In this document: piece after piece, positions 18,258 to 25,306 of the stretch
Layout: each line of letters opens with the position of its first letter
How positions within the stretch are numbered: the first letter of the stretch is position 1
From: a virus
Strand: one strand, 5' to 3'
DNA: 33,856 bases
Virus record (IMG/VR): IMGVR_UViG_3300032334_000379
Location: 1-33,856 of that record
Position numbers and translations under genes: made by a program
The notes under the pieces: generated by a model
Databases searched by the model: none
The model's input: only the letters and a program-made list of their open reading frames with translations
Told to the model about the DNA's origin: nothing

Positions 18258-18695
18258 CTAGTTATTAGGCGTTTCATCATTCTTTGGCAATACTGATTTT
18301 AATTTATTGTATGCCTCAGAAACTACTTTTACTGTGTTTGTATGAACTGTTTCGCCACCAAGTCTTCCATAGGTATTAGCCCATTCAAGTTGTGGTGCTA
18401 CTTCTTTATCAAACTCAGCCAATGCTTTTTGTACTTCTTCGATGTATTCAAAAGCCCAGTCACGAGAATCTGAAATAAATTTTATAAACCCATCCGATTC
18501 TGTAAGTTTATTATTCTCTATTTCTTTTAGTGCATCTTTTAATCTGTTCTCCAACACGCTGTAATCAATCAGCAGTTGCATGTGTAGTTGTCCAGCAACA
18601 TTAAAAACACTTTTTAATTTAAAGTTTTTATACACAAAGTAAAACAATGCAATAGTTAAAACAGAAAAAATTGAGATTGCAACAATGTTATTCAT
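18258..18695 (-). CDS. Membrane-anchored helical protein
   Basis: 145 residues from ATG 18695, which overlaps the upstream stop. One N-terminal TM helix (IVAISIFSVLTIALFYFVYK, about 3-22) is followed by a long polar helical domain with coiled-coil-like stretches (LENRLKDALKEIENNK). No motif recognised. It could be a spanin-like or envelope-associated protein, but that is weak. Confidence 0.72.
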   Translation of the reverse strand: MNNIVAISIFSVLTIALFYFVYKNFKLKSVFNVAGQLHMQLLIDYSVLENRLKDALKEIENNKLTESDGFIKFISDSRDWAFEYIEEVQKALAEFDKEVAPQLEWANTYGRLGGETVHTNTVKVVSEAYNKLKSVLPKNDETPNN

Positions 18696-18921
18696 TTGGC
18701 GAGTTCCTGACCACCAAAACAATTGCACCATGGTCCTCTAAAGTTTTCTTAACATTATTTATATACTTAACAATCTCTTCAGCCTGGTCATTGTCCAAGT
18801 TCTCAAGGTCTTTTGGTTCTATCATAATGGTCAAGAAATCATCTGCATCATATATCATTACACCAAAATTTTGTGGTGGAACAATGCTCTTGAATGCTGT
18901 TGCCATTTCTACTGTATACAT
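18688..18921 (-). CDS. Hypothetical 77-residue protein
   Basis: Reads MYTVEMATAFKSIVPPQNFG, then beta strand and helix, ending with KKTLEDHGAIVLVVRNSPNE. It looks like a small alpha/beta protein, with PKDLENLDNDQAEEI as a helical acidic segment. Overlaps neighbours at both ends (one base with the WhiB gene). Unknown. Confidence 0.75.
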   Translation of the reverse strand: MYTVEMATAFKSIVPPQNFGVMIYDADDFLTIMIEPKDLENLDNDQAEEIVKYINNVKKTLEDHGAIVLVVRNSPNE

Positions 18922-19211
18922 TAAAATTCCTTATCTATTGTTAAATCAGTCCAGGTGTTAGCCCAGTCTTCTTTTGTTTTGTGCTTGTTGAATTCCCTTG
19001 AAATTTTTCCTTTTTCCAAGTATACTCCACCCCAGACACCATATTCTTTTTTACTAATACCATTAGCAAAACAAATTCTAGCAACTGGACAAATTGAGCA
19101 TAACGAGTCTGTAGTCTTTCTGACCTCAATATCTTCTTCGTATTTCTCAAAGAATAGATTGACATCATCTCCCCTGCAGAGACCTTCATCTTTCCAGTTT
19201 TCATTTGACAT
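18921..19211 (-). CDS. WhiB-like [4Fe-4S] transcription factor
   Basis: 96 residues from ATG 19211; the upstream extension reads as a frame-shifted version of the neighbouring gene. Four cluster cysteines are present, C12 (GLCRGDD), C38, C41 and C47 (C-x2-C-x5-C), with the GVWGG turn at 58-62. The region after the turn is the basic segment that contacts DNA in the family (YLEKGKISREF). WhiB-type proteins are confined to actinobacteria and their phages and bind sigma factor region 4. It may redirect host sigma-A to phage promoters. Confidence 0.93.
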   Translation of the reverse strand: MSNENWKDEGLCRGDDVNLFFEKYEEDIEVRKTTDSLCSICPVARICFANGISKKEYGVWGGVYLEKGKISREFNKHKTKEDWANTWTDLTIDKEF

Positions 19212-19422
19212 TCTTCTTTGCCAAACTAGCAGGTATATTCCAGCCATCCTCATTTGCATTAAAACGGTTAGCAGTGAACCACTCACCGTTGATGAACTTG
19301 GCATTTGGTTTCATCCAAGCCATAGCAGACTTTCTCAGTTCTACAACTGTCCAGCCATCCCACGATAGAAACTTATTGTTATCTACAATTGTTTCCATCT
19401 TCTCTAGTGATTTAATTAACAT
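19201..19422 (-). CDS. Hypothetical 73-residue protein
   Basis: Start ATG 19422 with AAAGG six bases upstream. Sequence MLIKSLEKMETIVDNNKFLS, then WDGWTVVELRKSAMAWMKPN and FINGEWFTANRF. The last part looks like a compact Trp-rich beta unit. Overlaps the WhiB start by 11 bases, suggesting coupled translation with the regulator. Unknown function. Confidence 0.75.
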   Translation of the reverse strand: MLIKSLEKMETIVDNNKFLSWDGWTVVELRKSAMAWMKPNAKFINGEWFTANRFNANEDGWNIPASLAKKNVK

Positions 19423-19436
19423 AATCACCCTTTCGT

Positions 19437-19790
19437 CTAGTAACGATATACTCCAACTTCAACATCTTTGGCTTCTGCCAAATCTACGAGTTCAGAGACT
19501 GATTCTTTTGGCTTACTGAAGTAAGCAAAGTAACCAATATTATGAATATTATTTTTAATCCAAGTAGGTGGAACTTTAATAAGTTTTGCTTTAATTCCCC
19601 TAGCCTTTAGACTACGTTCGGATATGTTTACGAACTCCAGTCCCATTTGATTAATCCTTAGTGGACCAGCAGACGCAACCGTGAATTCTGTATCTCCTTC
19701 GGGTAGGCTCGATAAGGCAACTCCCATTGCCCTAAGAAACACATTGTAATCATTAAAATTACTTGTTCCCTGTATTGCTACTATCATCAT
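19437..19790 (-). CDS. SLOG/Rossmann-like small protein
   Basis: 117 residues from the ATGATG at 19790/19787, with AAAGG upstream. MMIVAIQGTSNFNDYNVFLR resembles the start of SLOG-type nucleotide-binding proteins (strand, glycine turn, then F-x-D-Y helix), followed by TEFTVASAGPLRINQMGLEF. The family binds nucleotides or related ligands and can act in signalling or in DprA-like roles. The glycine-rich second motif is weaker than usual, so the assignment is tentative. Confidence 0.6.
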   Translation of the reverse strand: MMIVAIQGTSNFNDYNVFLRAMGVALSSLPEGDTEFTVASAGPLRINQMGLEFVNISERSLKARGIKAKLIKVPPTWIKNNIHNIGYFAYFSKPKESVSELVDLAEAKDVEVGVYRY

Positions 19791-20169
19791 TACCTTTCGT
19801 AAGTCTGTCAACGATAAATACTATCTTATCTAATTCTACACCATCTATGGTATGTGTGTCAACCTTTTTCTTTGTTTCTTGAATAATATTTCTATTAATT
19901 ATTTCTGCTTGATAAAGAGCATTCTCTTCAATCCAATAAGCCAAGCCATCAATAGTAATGACTTTAAGCATATTGTTTTGTCTAAAGTCCTCGGATGACT
20001 GTGTTATTTTTTTAATACTTTTGACAAAATCATATCGATTGTTTATTTGATTAGTCCTGCTTTGACTATAAACAACAGGTAGCACTCTTGTTACCTTTGT
20101 TTGTTTCATAATTCTACCAAAAAATAGTAACACAATCAGCATAAAGATTGCACCAAACATAAATTCCAT
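19759..20169 (-). CDS. Membrane-anchored hypothetical protein
   Basis: 136 residues. An N-terminal TM helix (FMFGAIFMLIVLLFFGRI, about 3-20) leads to a basic, then mixed, cytoplasmic domain with YWIEENALYQAEIINRNIIQ. AGGAG six bases before the ATG is a strong ribosome site. The 3' end overlaps the SLOG-like gene start by 32 bases. No known family. Confidence 0.75.
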   Translation of the reverse strand: MEFMFGAIFMLIVLLFFGRIMKQTKVTRVLPVVYSQSRTNQINNRYDFVKSIKKITQSSEDFRQNNMLKVITIDGLAYWIEENALYQAEIINRNIIQETKKKVDTHTIDGVELDKIVFIVDRLTKGNDDSSNTGNK

Positions 20170-20192
20170 TTTGTTCTCCTAGTATAATTATA

Positions 20193-21113
20193 CTAAATTA
20201 ATTTATCTAAGGCAAGCCAATTTTGTTTTGCAATATCCCAAGTAAAATTATTATAAATATCTTCTACCTGATTAGTATAATCATATCCATTTTGTTTAAT
20301 TGTTTTAATACTTTTGGTTAGTTCTTCGGCATATCGTTCTGCAGTTAGTTCATTGAAAGGAATCATTATCCCATACCCCAAGGAAGTTTCTGGCAATGCC
20401 CCCAAGTCTGTGTGGACTGTGTAGCATCCAGCAGACAAGGCTTCCATCTGTGTAAGACATGATGTCTCTGGGTAAGTAGATGGATAGGCATGAATATGGG
20501 CATCTGCAAAAAATTTATAAACTGTTTTTCTTGGAGTCTGTCCATAAAAAATAATCCTATCATCATTTAATAAAGTAGAATCAATGTGACTAGGCAAATC
20601 TGGATAAAAATTATTAAAAATATTTAACTCAAAATCTTCCTCTACCAATGAAATTGCTTGTAGCAACAACTCCAATCCACGGTCTTTATTGGAGGCATGA
20701 ATAATCTTTACCTTATTAATATTATTAAACTTATCTACATTGCCTGTAATTGGATAAATTGCATTTGGAATAACAATAATTTTATCTAAATCAAAATCTA
20801 ATTCTCTGGCTATTTCTTTTTTAGCATACTCAGAAACACTAACAATATATTTAATGCTATTTTTAATTAATTTATTTGTAAGTGTTTGTTTTAGTTCGGG
20901 TCTGAATTGACTAATAGTGTTGTGCACCCATAAAATAGTTTCTTTGCCATCTGTTCCCCATGTAGCCAAATCTGGAAATTGTCCTGGCAAAATTACACAA
21001 TGGTACTTCTGTATATTTTTCATTTCTGGCAATATCTTTTCGATAAAGCCCCTAGCCATCGATTCAGTTCCTCCATAAAAATTTTCATTATAAGGAAATA
21101 TTCTATCACTCAT
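20193..21113 (-). CDS. Family 4-like glycosyltransferase (GT-B fold)
   Basis: 306 residues from ATG 21113, overlapping the upstream stop. It begins with MSDRIFPYNENFYGGTESMA, a GGxE-like N-terminal donor/acceptor loop. KYIVSVSEYAKKEI (about 99-112) and KIIVIPNAIYP follow, with KVKIIHASNKDRGLELLLQA, a typical GT4 phosphate-binding region. PETSCLTQMEALSAGCYTVH contains the E-x7-E motif. It retains a nucleotide sugar site but is shorter than most GT4 enzymes (about 350-400). Together with the genes at 10.4-13.3 kb this gives three transferases. Confidence 0.85.
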   Translation of the reverse strand: MSDRIFPYNENFYGGTESMARGFIEKILPEMKNIQKYHCVILPGQFPDLATWGTDGKETILWVHNTISQFRPELKQTLTNKLIKNSIKYIVSVSEYAKKEIARELDFDLDKIIVIPNAIYPITGNVDKFNNINKVKIIHASNKDRGLELLLQAISLVEEDFELNIFNNFYPDLPSHIDSTLLNDDRIIFYGQTPRKTVYKFFADAHIHAYPSTYPETSCLTQMEALSAGCYTVHTDLGALPETSLGYGIMIPFNELTAERYAEELTKSIKTIKQNGYDYTNQVEDIYNNFTWDIAKQNWLALDKLI

Positions 21114-21336
21114 TATTAAGTCTTTCTCTTTCATCAATAATCTGATAAGCAAATCTGGTCATTGCTTCCTGTGCCTTCTCATTATTCAGAATACCATCGT
21201 AGTGATGGGCACAGAAAAGCAAATCCCCTGTTGTCCCAATAGTTTGAACATAAGCCTGAGAGCCACACACATCACAACGATGCGATGTATCTAGTGTCCA
21301 TCTCTTATCTATTTGTTCTATTAGACTATTTGTCAT
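21106..21336 (-). CDS. Zinc-binding DUF7455-like protein
   Basis: 76 residues from ATG 21336, which overlaps the FmdB-like gene upstream; the longer frame would begin inside that gene. C21-x2-C24 (CDVCGSQAYV) and C42-x2-H45 (LLFCAHHYDG) are the ligands of a small zinc fold common in actinobacteria and their phages. The C-terminus is helical (AMTRFAYQIIDERERL). Function unknown. Confidence 0.78.
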   Translation of the reverse strand: MTNSLIEQIDKRWTLDTSHRCDVCGSQAYVQTIGTTGDLLFCAHHYDGILNNEKAQEAMTRFAYQIIDERERLNNE

Positions 21337-21502
21337 TTGAGTAAAATCCTCCACCATTAAATTTAATTGCTCCTACTGAGTATACCTTATGCATTGCAGT
21401 ATTGCAAGCGTCACAAAGTAATTCTTTGTCAGCATCTTCAAAAGTTCTTACCTCTTGTGCTGTCTTCTCGCAGTCTGGACATTTAAAATTATATGTTGGC
21501 AT
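21326..21502 (-). CDS. FmdB-type zinc ribbon protein (58 residues)
   Basis: Start ATG 21502 with AAAGGA upstream. MPTYNFKCPDCEKTAQEVRT opens like the FmdB family (PTY-x-[FY]-x-C-x2-C), with C8, C11, C30 and C33 as zinc ligands, then MHKVYSVGAIKFNGGGFYSN, the characteristic FNGGGFY end. Host FmdB proteins are regulatory or of unknown function. It overlaps the next gene by 11 bases. Confidence 0.85.
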   Translation of the reverse strand: MPTYNFKCPDCEKTAQEVRTFEDADKELLCDACNTAMHKVYSVGAIKFNGGGFYSNDK

Positions 21503-21519
21503 GATTTTCCTTTTGTTAC

Positions 21520-22011
21520 CTACGCCTTTTTGGTAGGCACAACTTTCTTTACTGCTGTAACAACCTTGGCTGCAACAGACTTTTTAGGTGCTGCATCAAG
21601 TACCGCAAACAAATCATTTAGTTTGCTAATATCGGCAGTGATTAGGTTCTTTACAGTTCCATAGGTAACGTGCAAATGATTTCCAGTTGATGCGGTACCT
21701 GTTGTTCCAACTAGACCAACGATTGTCTTACCTGCTTCTACCTTGTCACCCTGCTTTAGTGTTGATGGAACCTGGAAGTGTGCGTAAAGAATAAAGTGTC
21801 CGTCATAGGTTGACTGAATTAGGTAGTTACCCAACACCTTTGTCTCTCCTACTTCCATTACTGTTCCTCCTGTGATAGCCTTAATCTTGCTACCGCCAGC
21901 AACTGACCAGTCAACGCCACGGTGTGGATTTGTTCTGTAAGATGCCATGTTCTTAAATCCATCTCCACGCTTATTCTTCGGGAATGGTTCTACATAAATT
22001 GCTTCTGTCAT
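21520..22011 (-). CDS. M23 metallopeptidase endolysin with cationic tail
   Basis: 163 residues from ATG 22011 (GAAAGGAAG upstream). Zinc site: H30-x3-D34 (HRGVDWS), H78 (YAHF) and H112-L-H114 (NHLHV), complete for a lysostaphin-type endopeptidase that cuts peptide cross-links in peptidoglycan. GDKVEAGKTIVGLVGTTG is the typical beta-barrel segment. The last 25 residues are Ala, Val and Lys-rich (KKVVPTKKA), a cationic tail instead of a wall-binding domain. No signal peptide, so it would need a holin. A TATAAT (22066-22061) lies upstream. Confidence 0.9.
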   Translation of the reverse strand: MTEAIYVEPFPKNKRGDGFKNMASYRTNPHRGVDWSVAGGSKIKAITGGTVMEVGETKVLGNYLIQSTYDGHFILYAHFQVPSTLKQGDKVEAGKTIVGLVGTTGTASTGNHLHVTYGTVKNLITADISKLNDLFAVLDAAPKKSVAAKVVTAVKKVVPTKKA

Positions 22012-22077
22012 ATTAATACTTCCTTTCAAGATGTATTCTACGATTGCTCATAGTAATACTATTATAGCATTCATCAG

Positions 22078-22149
22078 AGCCACCTAACAGATTTGAACTG
22101 TTGACCTCCATATTACAAGTATGGCACTCTACCGCTGAGTTAAGGTGGC
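22078..22149 (-). tRNA. tRNA-Thr (anticodon TGT)
   Basis: Acceptor GCCACCT/AGGTGGC; anticodon stem CCATA/TATGG with loop CTTGTAA giving TGT; T-arm AACAGTTCAAATCTGTT. The discriminator is T and CCA is not encoded. Last tRNA of the four-gene cluster in the direction of transcription. Confidence 0.93.
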
Positions 22150-22150
22150 G

Positions 22151-22222
22151 TAGCGATAGCAGGACTCGAACCTACAACATCTTGCTTCGTAGGCAAGCAC
22201 TCTTCCATTGAGTTATATCGCT
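22151..22222 (-). tRNA. tRNA-Arg (anticodon ACG)
   Basis: Acceptor AGCGATA/TATCGCT with discriminator A; anticodon stem CTTGC/GCAAG, loop CTACGAA giving ACG; T-arm with GGTTCGAGTCC. A34 would need deamination to inosine by host TadA. One base separates it from tRNA-Thr. Confidence 0.93.
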
Positions 22223-22223
22223 G

Positions 22224-22297
22224 CGATTCCGATGGGACTTGAACCCACGACCTCTACCGTGACAGGGTAGCGTTCTAACCAACTGAACTACGAAATC
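22224..22297 (-). tRNA. tRNA-Asp (anticodon GTC)
   Basis: Acceptor GATTTCG/CGGAATC (one T-G pair), discriminator G; anticodon stem CTACC/GGTAG, loop CTGTCAC giving GTC; T-arm GTGGGTTCAAGTCCCAT. Its 5' end overlaps the stop codon of the small reading frame at 22296-22475 by two bases. Confidence 0.95.
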
Positions 22298-22475
22298 AAA
22301 CGTAATGCATTTCAAGCAATTCTTCGAAGTTATCGCTGGGCTTCCCTGCAATAAACTGCCTTAGTGCATTACTTGACAGAGAGAGGCATTGGAGGGCTTT
22401 ATGCCCAGTACTCTGGGTAACTCCATAGTATGCATCTTCTATCCGCTGGGCATCCTGGGTTCGAACCAGGGACAT
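22296..22475 (-). CDS. Small reading frame between and overlapping two tRNA genes
   Basis: A 59-codon frame starts with ATG 22475 inside tRNA-Asn and stops TGA in the first bases of tRNA-Asp. The part outside the tRNAs reads like real protein: GVTQSTGHKALQCLSLSSNA, then LRQFIAGKPSDNFEELLEMH. The first nine or so residues are a translation of tRNA sequence and no ribosome site precedes the ATG. No other ATG, GTG or TTG start lies in frame downstream. It is either a gene whose 5' end was replaced when the tRNA was acquired, or a gene with an unusual start. Confidence 0.5.
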   Translation of the reverse strand: MSLVRTQDAQRIEDAYYGVTQSTGHKALQCLSLSSNALRQFIAGKPSDNFEELLEMHYV

Positions 22476-22518
22476 TTCGATTAACAGTCGAACACTCTGC
22501 CAACTGAGTTAATGCCCA
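22446..22518 (-). tRNA. tRNA-Asn (anticodon GTT)
   Basis: Acceptor TGGGCAT/ATGCCCA with discriminator G; anticodon stem TTCGA/TCGAA, loop CTGTTAA giving GTT; T-arm CCTGGTTCGAACCCAGG. It is separated from the other three tRNAs by the 148-base segment that holds the small reading frame. Confidence 0.95.
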
Positions 22519-22529
22519 TCATTATTTAA

Positions 22530-22772
22530 TTATACAGTGTAACCACTGTTTGTTGCTCGCCATACAGATGGAGCATGATTCTCTTCGACAGCCAACTTAG
22601 TTTCTTTATCTTGATAGAGTCTTAGAACATGAATGCAATCATCTGCACCCTGCTCCCAGCCAGCATCTTCTTCTGCAGTTGTTGGTAAGCCATCGTGGAT
22701 AGCACATACAGCAGGACCAACCCAGCCTTGTGTTAAGCCATGTTGTAGCCATTCGTCAAAAATCATTGACAT
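22530..22772 (-). CDS. Conserved actinophage-type hypothetical protein
   Basis: 80 residues. The pattern WLQHGLTQGWVGPAVCAIHD, GLPTTAEEDAGWEQGADDCI and HVLRLYQD...AVEENHAPS-x-WR is one I recognise from many actinophage and actinobacterial small proteins without known function. Cys, His and Asp residues are suggestive of metal binding but not proven. The ribosome site GAAAGGGG is one arm of an inverted repeat (see 22777-22823). Confidence 0.8.
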   Translation of the reverse strand: MSMIFDEWLQHGLTQGWVGPAVCAIHDGLPTTAEEDAGWEQGADDCIHVLRLYQDKETKLAVEENHAPSVWRATNSGYTV

Positions 22773-22776
22773 AGAA

Positions 22777-22823
22777 AAACCCCTTTCAGGTCTATATCTA
22801 TTATAAACTACCGAAAGGGGTTT
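22777..22823 (-). repeat. Inverted repeat linking promoter spacer and ribosome site
   Basis: AAACCCCTTTC (22777-22787) and GAAAGGGGTTT (22813-22823) are perfect 11-base complements 25 bases apart. On the minus strand the first arm met lies in the promoter spacer and the second contains the GAAAGGGG ribosome site of the gene at 22530-22772. Confidence 0.7.
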
Positions 22824-22828
22824 GTCAA
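22800..22828 (-). promoter_or_regulatory. Strong sigma-A-like promoter
   Basis: Minus strand TTGACA (22828-22823), a 17-base spacer and TATAAT (22805-22800): consensus hexamers at consensus spacing. It drives the gene 22530-22772 and probably the tRNA cluster and lysin beyond. Confidence 0.85.
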
Positions 22829-22829
22829 G

Positions 22830-23123
22830 TTATTTCTTAGGCTTAGATGTCTCTTCGTCTTGTGCTACATCTTTAAGAGCAATAGTCTGACGGAAAGCAG
22901 CATTAATCTCATTACGAGATAGTTTGCCATCTTCAAGGAATGCCAAGGCTAGTAACTCTACTACCTTTGCTACTGCTAAGATACCGCCCATTACAGCACT
23001 AAACCAAATAGGAATCTCGATACCGCTAATACCGCTTGCTACGCTACCAGCACCAACTACACCAAGTGCAGAAGCAACGAAGGTAGCAACAATACGCATA
23101 AATACATTACCAAATAGTCTCAT
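22830..23123 (-). CDS. Holin-like two-TM protein
   Basis: 97 residues. Two hydrophobic segments (about 8-30, MRIVATFVASALGVVGAGSV, and 36-62, IPIWFSAVMGGILAVAKVVE) and a charged C-terminal region (LEDGKLSRNEINAAFRQT) ending SKPKK. The 'dgklsrneinaaF' tail resembles actinophage holin-type proteins next to lysis genes. It is coupled (TAATG) to another small membrane protein upstream, and the pair could be holin and partner. Confidence 0.72.
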   Translation of the reverse strand: MRLFGNVFMRIVATFVASALGVVGAGSVASGISGIEIPIWFSAVMGGILAVAKVVELLALAFLEDGKLSRNEINAAFRQTIALKDVAQDEETSKPKK

Positions 23124-23302
23124 TATTCTTCCTCCTTGTCTTTTGGATTTCTAAGTGGATAAGTAATCATCCATAGAACAGATGTTCCAACGATTGCATA
23201 TCCCACAACTTCTTTTGCTGAACCCTCAAGGACGAGCCATGCGACAAACATACCAAGAAGTGTCCATGCTTGACCCAATAGGTCATTTAAAAAATTCTTC
23301 AT
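23123..23302 (-). CDS. Small two-TM membrane protein (59 residues)
   Basis: MKNFLNDLLGQAWTLLGMFV, AWLVLEGSAKEVVGYAIVGT and SVLWMITYPLRNPKDKEEE give two hydrophobic helices (about 10-25 and 31-48) and a charged C-terminus. AGGAGGAAAGA precedes the ATG. It overlaps its neighbours by one to three bases, so these three genes form a translationally coupled block. It is a typical second membrane protein in a phage lysis cassette. Confidence 0.72.
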   Translation of the reverse strand: MKNFLNDLLGQAWTLLGMFVAWLVLEGSAKEVVGYAIVGTSVLWMITYPLRNPKDKEEE

Positions 23303-25242
23303 TAATCTTTCCTCCTTGTACTTGATGTTCCACCTGAGCCACCTGCTGATGCAGATGCTGCCGCTGATGGTGCTGCTGCAGATAATGCTGCTCCTGTTGC
23401 TGCGTTGACTGCTGCTCCAACAGCAACAACTGCTGTTACAACAATCTTTTTAGATTCTTCTCTTACCTTTGGAGACATGTCAGAACCAACGTTACCCATA
23501 AAGTTAATTGCACCAACCAAAGCCGCTGCTCCTGGAATGGCTGCAAGTTCTTCAGAAATTACAATGTCATCTGCTTGTGCTGCTACAAATAGAGCGTCAA
23601 GAGCCTGTTCATATTCTGGTGAGCCTTGTTCTGAATTATTTAGGATTTCATTTGCTACAGATATAAGTTCTGCTACTTGTTCATTTGAAAGTGATTGTGG
23701 GTCTACCGTGGCTACATCTACTGGTAACTCAGGTTGATTGGGTTCGGGGGACACTGGCGGCTCTGGTTCTGGTAGCGGTTCTGGGATAACTTCTGTTGGC
23801 TTTTCAACAGGTTCCTCGGTCTCCGTAGGTGTAGGTGCTGGCTCTTCATAAGGTGGAATGGAGTCAAGTTCTTGTTGGACTGCAACTAATTCCTCCTGTT
23901 TTGTTATTACATCTTGAGATGCTACTTCAATTATACTTGCTTTTTCTGTTTGAACTAACAAAGATGACTCATAGTTTTCCTGCAACACATCTCTATTTGA
24001 TATTGCAAATAACAAAGTAGATTGTTTTTCATCTAAGTTATTTTGTGCTATGCCAACAACCAACAGCAATCCTGGGTCATTGATTAGTGGGGCAGTAGCA
24101 TCCTCATCTGGAACAATAATAATGATATCTTCTTTTCTATATCTAGTTTCTTCTCTATAAAAAGTTATTTCATCATAGACAACTACCTCATCGTAAACTG
24201 TTTCTTCTGTGTAATAAGTTACCTCATAGTACTTTACAACTGGTTGATACACTATCTCTGTTACTGTTCTTTCTCCAAACCATGATGCAGGAACAATTTG
24301 CATATTACCACCAGAAATTTTTGAATAAAGTTGTACCCATGCTCCACCACCATTTTCATAATAGTATAGTGTAGTTGGATAGAAAATACCTGCTCTAATC
24401 CATACTTCTTGTGAGGTAGTGCCACCTCCACCTTTGTCACGCCAATCATTGATAAGGCTCATGCCAGCAATTGTTAACTTAACTCCGTCATCTCCTGGAG
24501 CGTAAAAACTATACCACCCATCTTGTGGAACCATGAGATTGCCTTCAAACTTTACTAAAACATCTTCAGCCTTTCCAGAGTTTAAAACTAAACCACTGCC
24601 CCATTGGAAATCAATGTTAGGAACATTCTTAGTTGATAGTGGTGTTTCTGTTTCTGTTGGTAGTGGTGGGGCATTGTTGTACCCCTGTCTGTTGTAAGAG
24701 GTTGCTGTAAGTCCACCTGGAACTAGAGTTGTGACTTCCACTGGCTCATAATCTAAATAAGACTCCATCCTTGTATTAGGAACTAGGATTGTTCTCGGTA
24801 CAAGTTCTGTTCTTGGAACTAACTCTGTATATGGAACTTGAACTGTATATGGAACATCAATGGTTTGTGTGACTTCTTTGTCAGGTCTAATCCAGTTAGG
24901 GTCTGAGATTAATTTTGTGTTGTAATTTTCCTTAGCCAAGTCTAAGGCTACCTGTGCTTTATCTACTAGCAATTGTTTGCTTTGAACATCTAAGATTGCA
25001 TTATCTAAAACTGTTTTCTTTGACTCTACCGTGGAATCTATTGTAGCCTTTTCATTTAAGGCTGTCTGGTATGCTTCTTGAGCAACTGTCAAAGCAGTTT
25101 TGGTAGCATCAACTTTAGCCTGTGCTTCTGCCACAACTGCATCGTATTCAGCCCTTGTTTCTGCAGAGGCTGTTGATGGAAAGAATAGACAAGAAAAGGC
25201 TAAGAATATTGCTAGTATAAATCTTGGGGTTTTTTTATTAAT
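23302..25242 (-). CDS. Secreted PA14-domain protein with hexapeptide repeats, ATT start
   Basis: 646 residues if initiated at ATT 25242, seven bases after AGGAG. No ATG, GTG or TTG lies in frame upstream before a stop; the GTG at 25134 would cut off the signal peptide. Residues 1-27 form a signal peptide (KKTPRF, then AIFLAFSCLFFP, cut after ASA). Coiled coil lies at about 30-115. Six-residue repeats (VPYTEL, VPRTEL, VPRTIL) occupy 129-157, a PA14/GLEYA-like domain about 200-325 (WYSFYAPGDDGVKLTI), and a second repeat set (VYDEVV-VYDEIT) 327-373. A second coiled coil, a Pro/Glu-rich linker and an Ala-rich hydrophobic tail follow. Probably surface-located and carbohydrate-binding. Confidence 0.75.
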   Translation of the reverse strand: MNKKTPRFILAIFLAFSCLFFPSTASAETRAEYDAVVAEAQAKVDATKTALTVAQEAYQTALNEKATIDSTVESKKTVLDNAILDVQSKQLLVDKAQVALDLAKENYNTKLISDPNWIRPDKEVTQTIDVPYTVQVPYTELVPRTELVPRTILVPNTRMESYLDYEPVEVTTLVPGGLTATSYNRQGYNNAPPLPTETETPLSTKNVPNIDFQWGSGLVLNSGKAEDVLVKFEGNLMVPQDGWYSFYAPGDDGVKLTIAGMSLINDWRDKGGGGTTSQEVWIRAGIFYPTTLYYYENGGGAWVQLYSKISGGNMQIVPASWFGERTVTEIVYQPVVKYYEVTYYTEETVYDEVVVYDEITFYREETRYRKEDIIIIVPDEDATAPLINDPGLLLVVGIAQNNLDEKQSTLLFAISNRDVLQENYESSLLVQTEKASIIEVASQDVITKQEELVAVQQELDSIPPYEEPAPTPTETEEPVEKPTEVIPEPLPEPEPPVSPEPNQPELPVDVATVDPQSLSNEQVAELISVANEILNNSEQGSPEYEQALDALFVAAQADDIVISEELAAIPGAAALVGAINFMGNVGSDMSPKVREESKKIVVTAVVAVGAAVNAATGAALSAAAPSAAASASAGGSGGTSSTRRKD

Positions 25243-25277
25243 TTGTAATCTCCTAGTTGGAAGTGTCCAACAAGAAT

Positions 25278-25306
25278 ATTATACCACTAGATTACATTAA
25301 TGTTAA
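25278..25306 (-). promoter_or_regulatory. Promoter for the PA14 gene
   Basis: Minus strand TTAACA (25306-25301), a 17-base spacer and TATAAT (25283-25278) preceded by GG. It lies across the 3' end of terL. Transcription should start near 25271, about 30 bases before the AGGAG and ATT start. Confidence 0.7.

Noticed and set aside
22302-22372. Inverted repeat GTAATGCA...TGCATTAC considered as another tRNA acceptor stem
   Set aside because: The interior does not fold into D, anticodon and T arms, and it lies in the protein-like frame 22296-22475.
22078-22518. tRNA cluster as a prophage attachment site
   Set aside because: No integrase, excisionase or repeated tRNA 3' end is visible in the window.
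23405-23737. Plus-strand frame of 110 codons inside the PA14 gene
   Set aside because: It is the antisense of the Ala/Glu/Pro-rich C-terminal coding region, without a ribosome site or motif.
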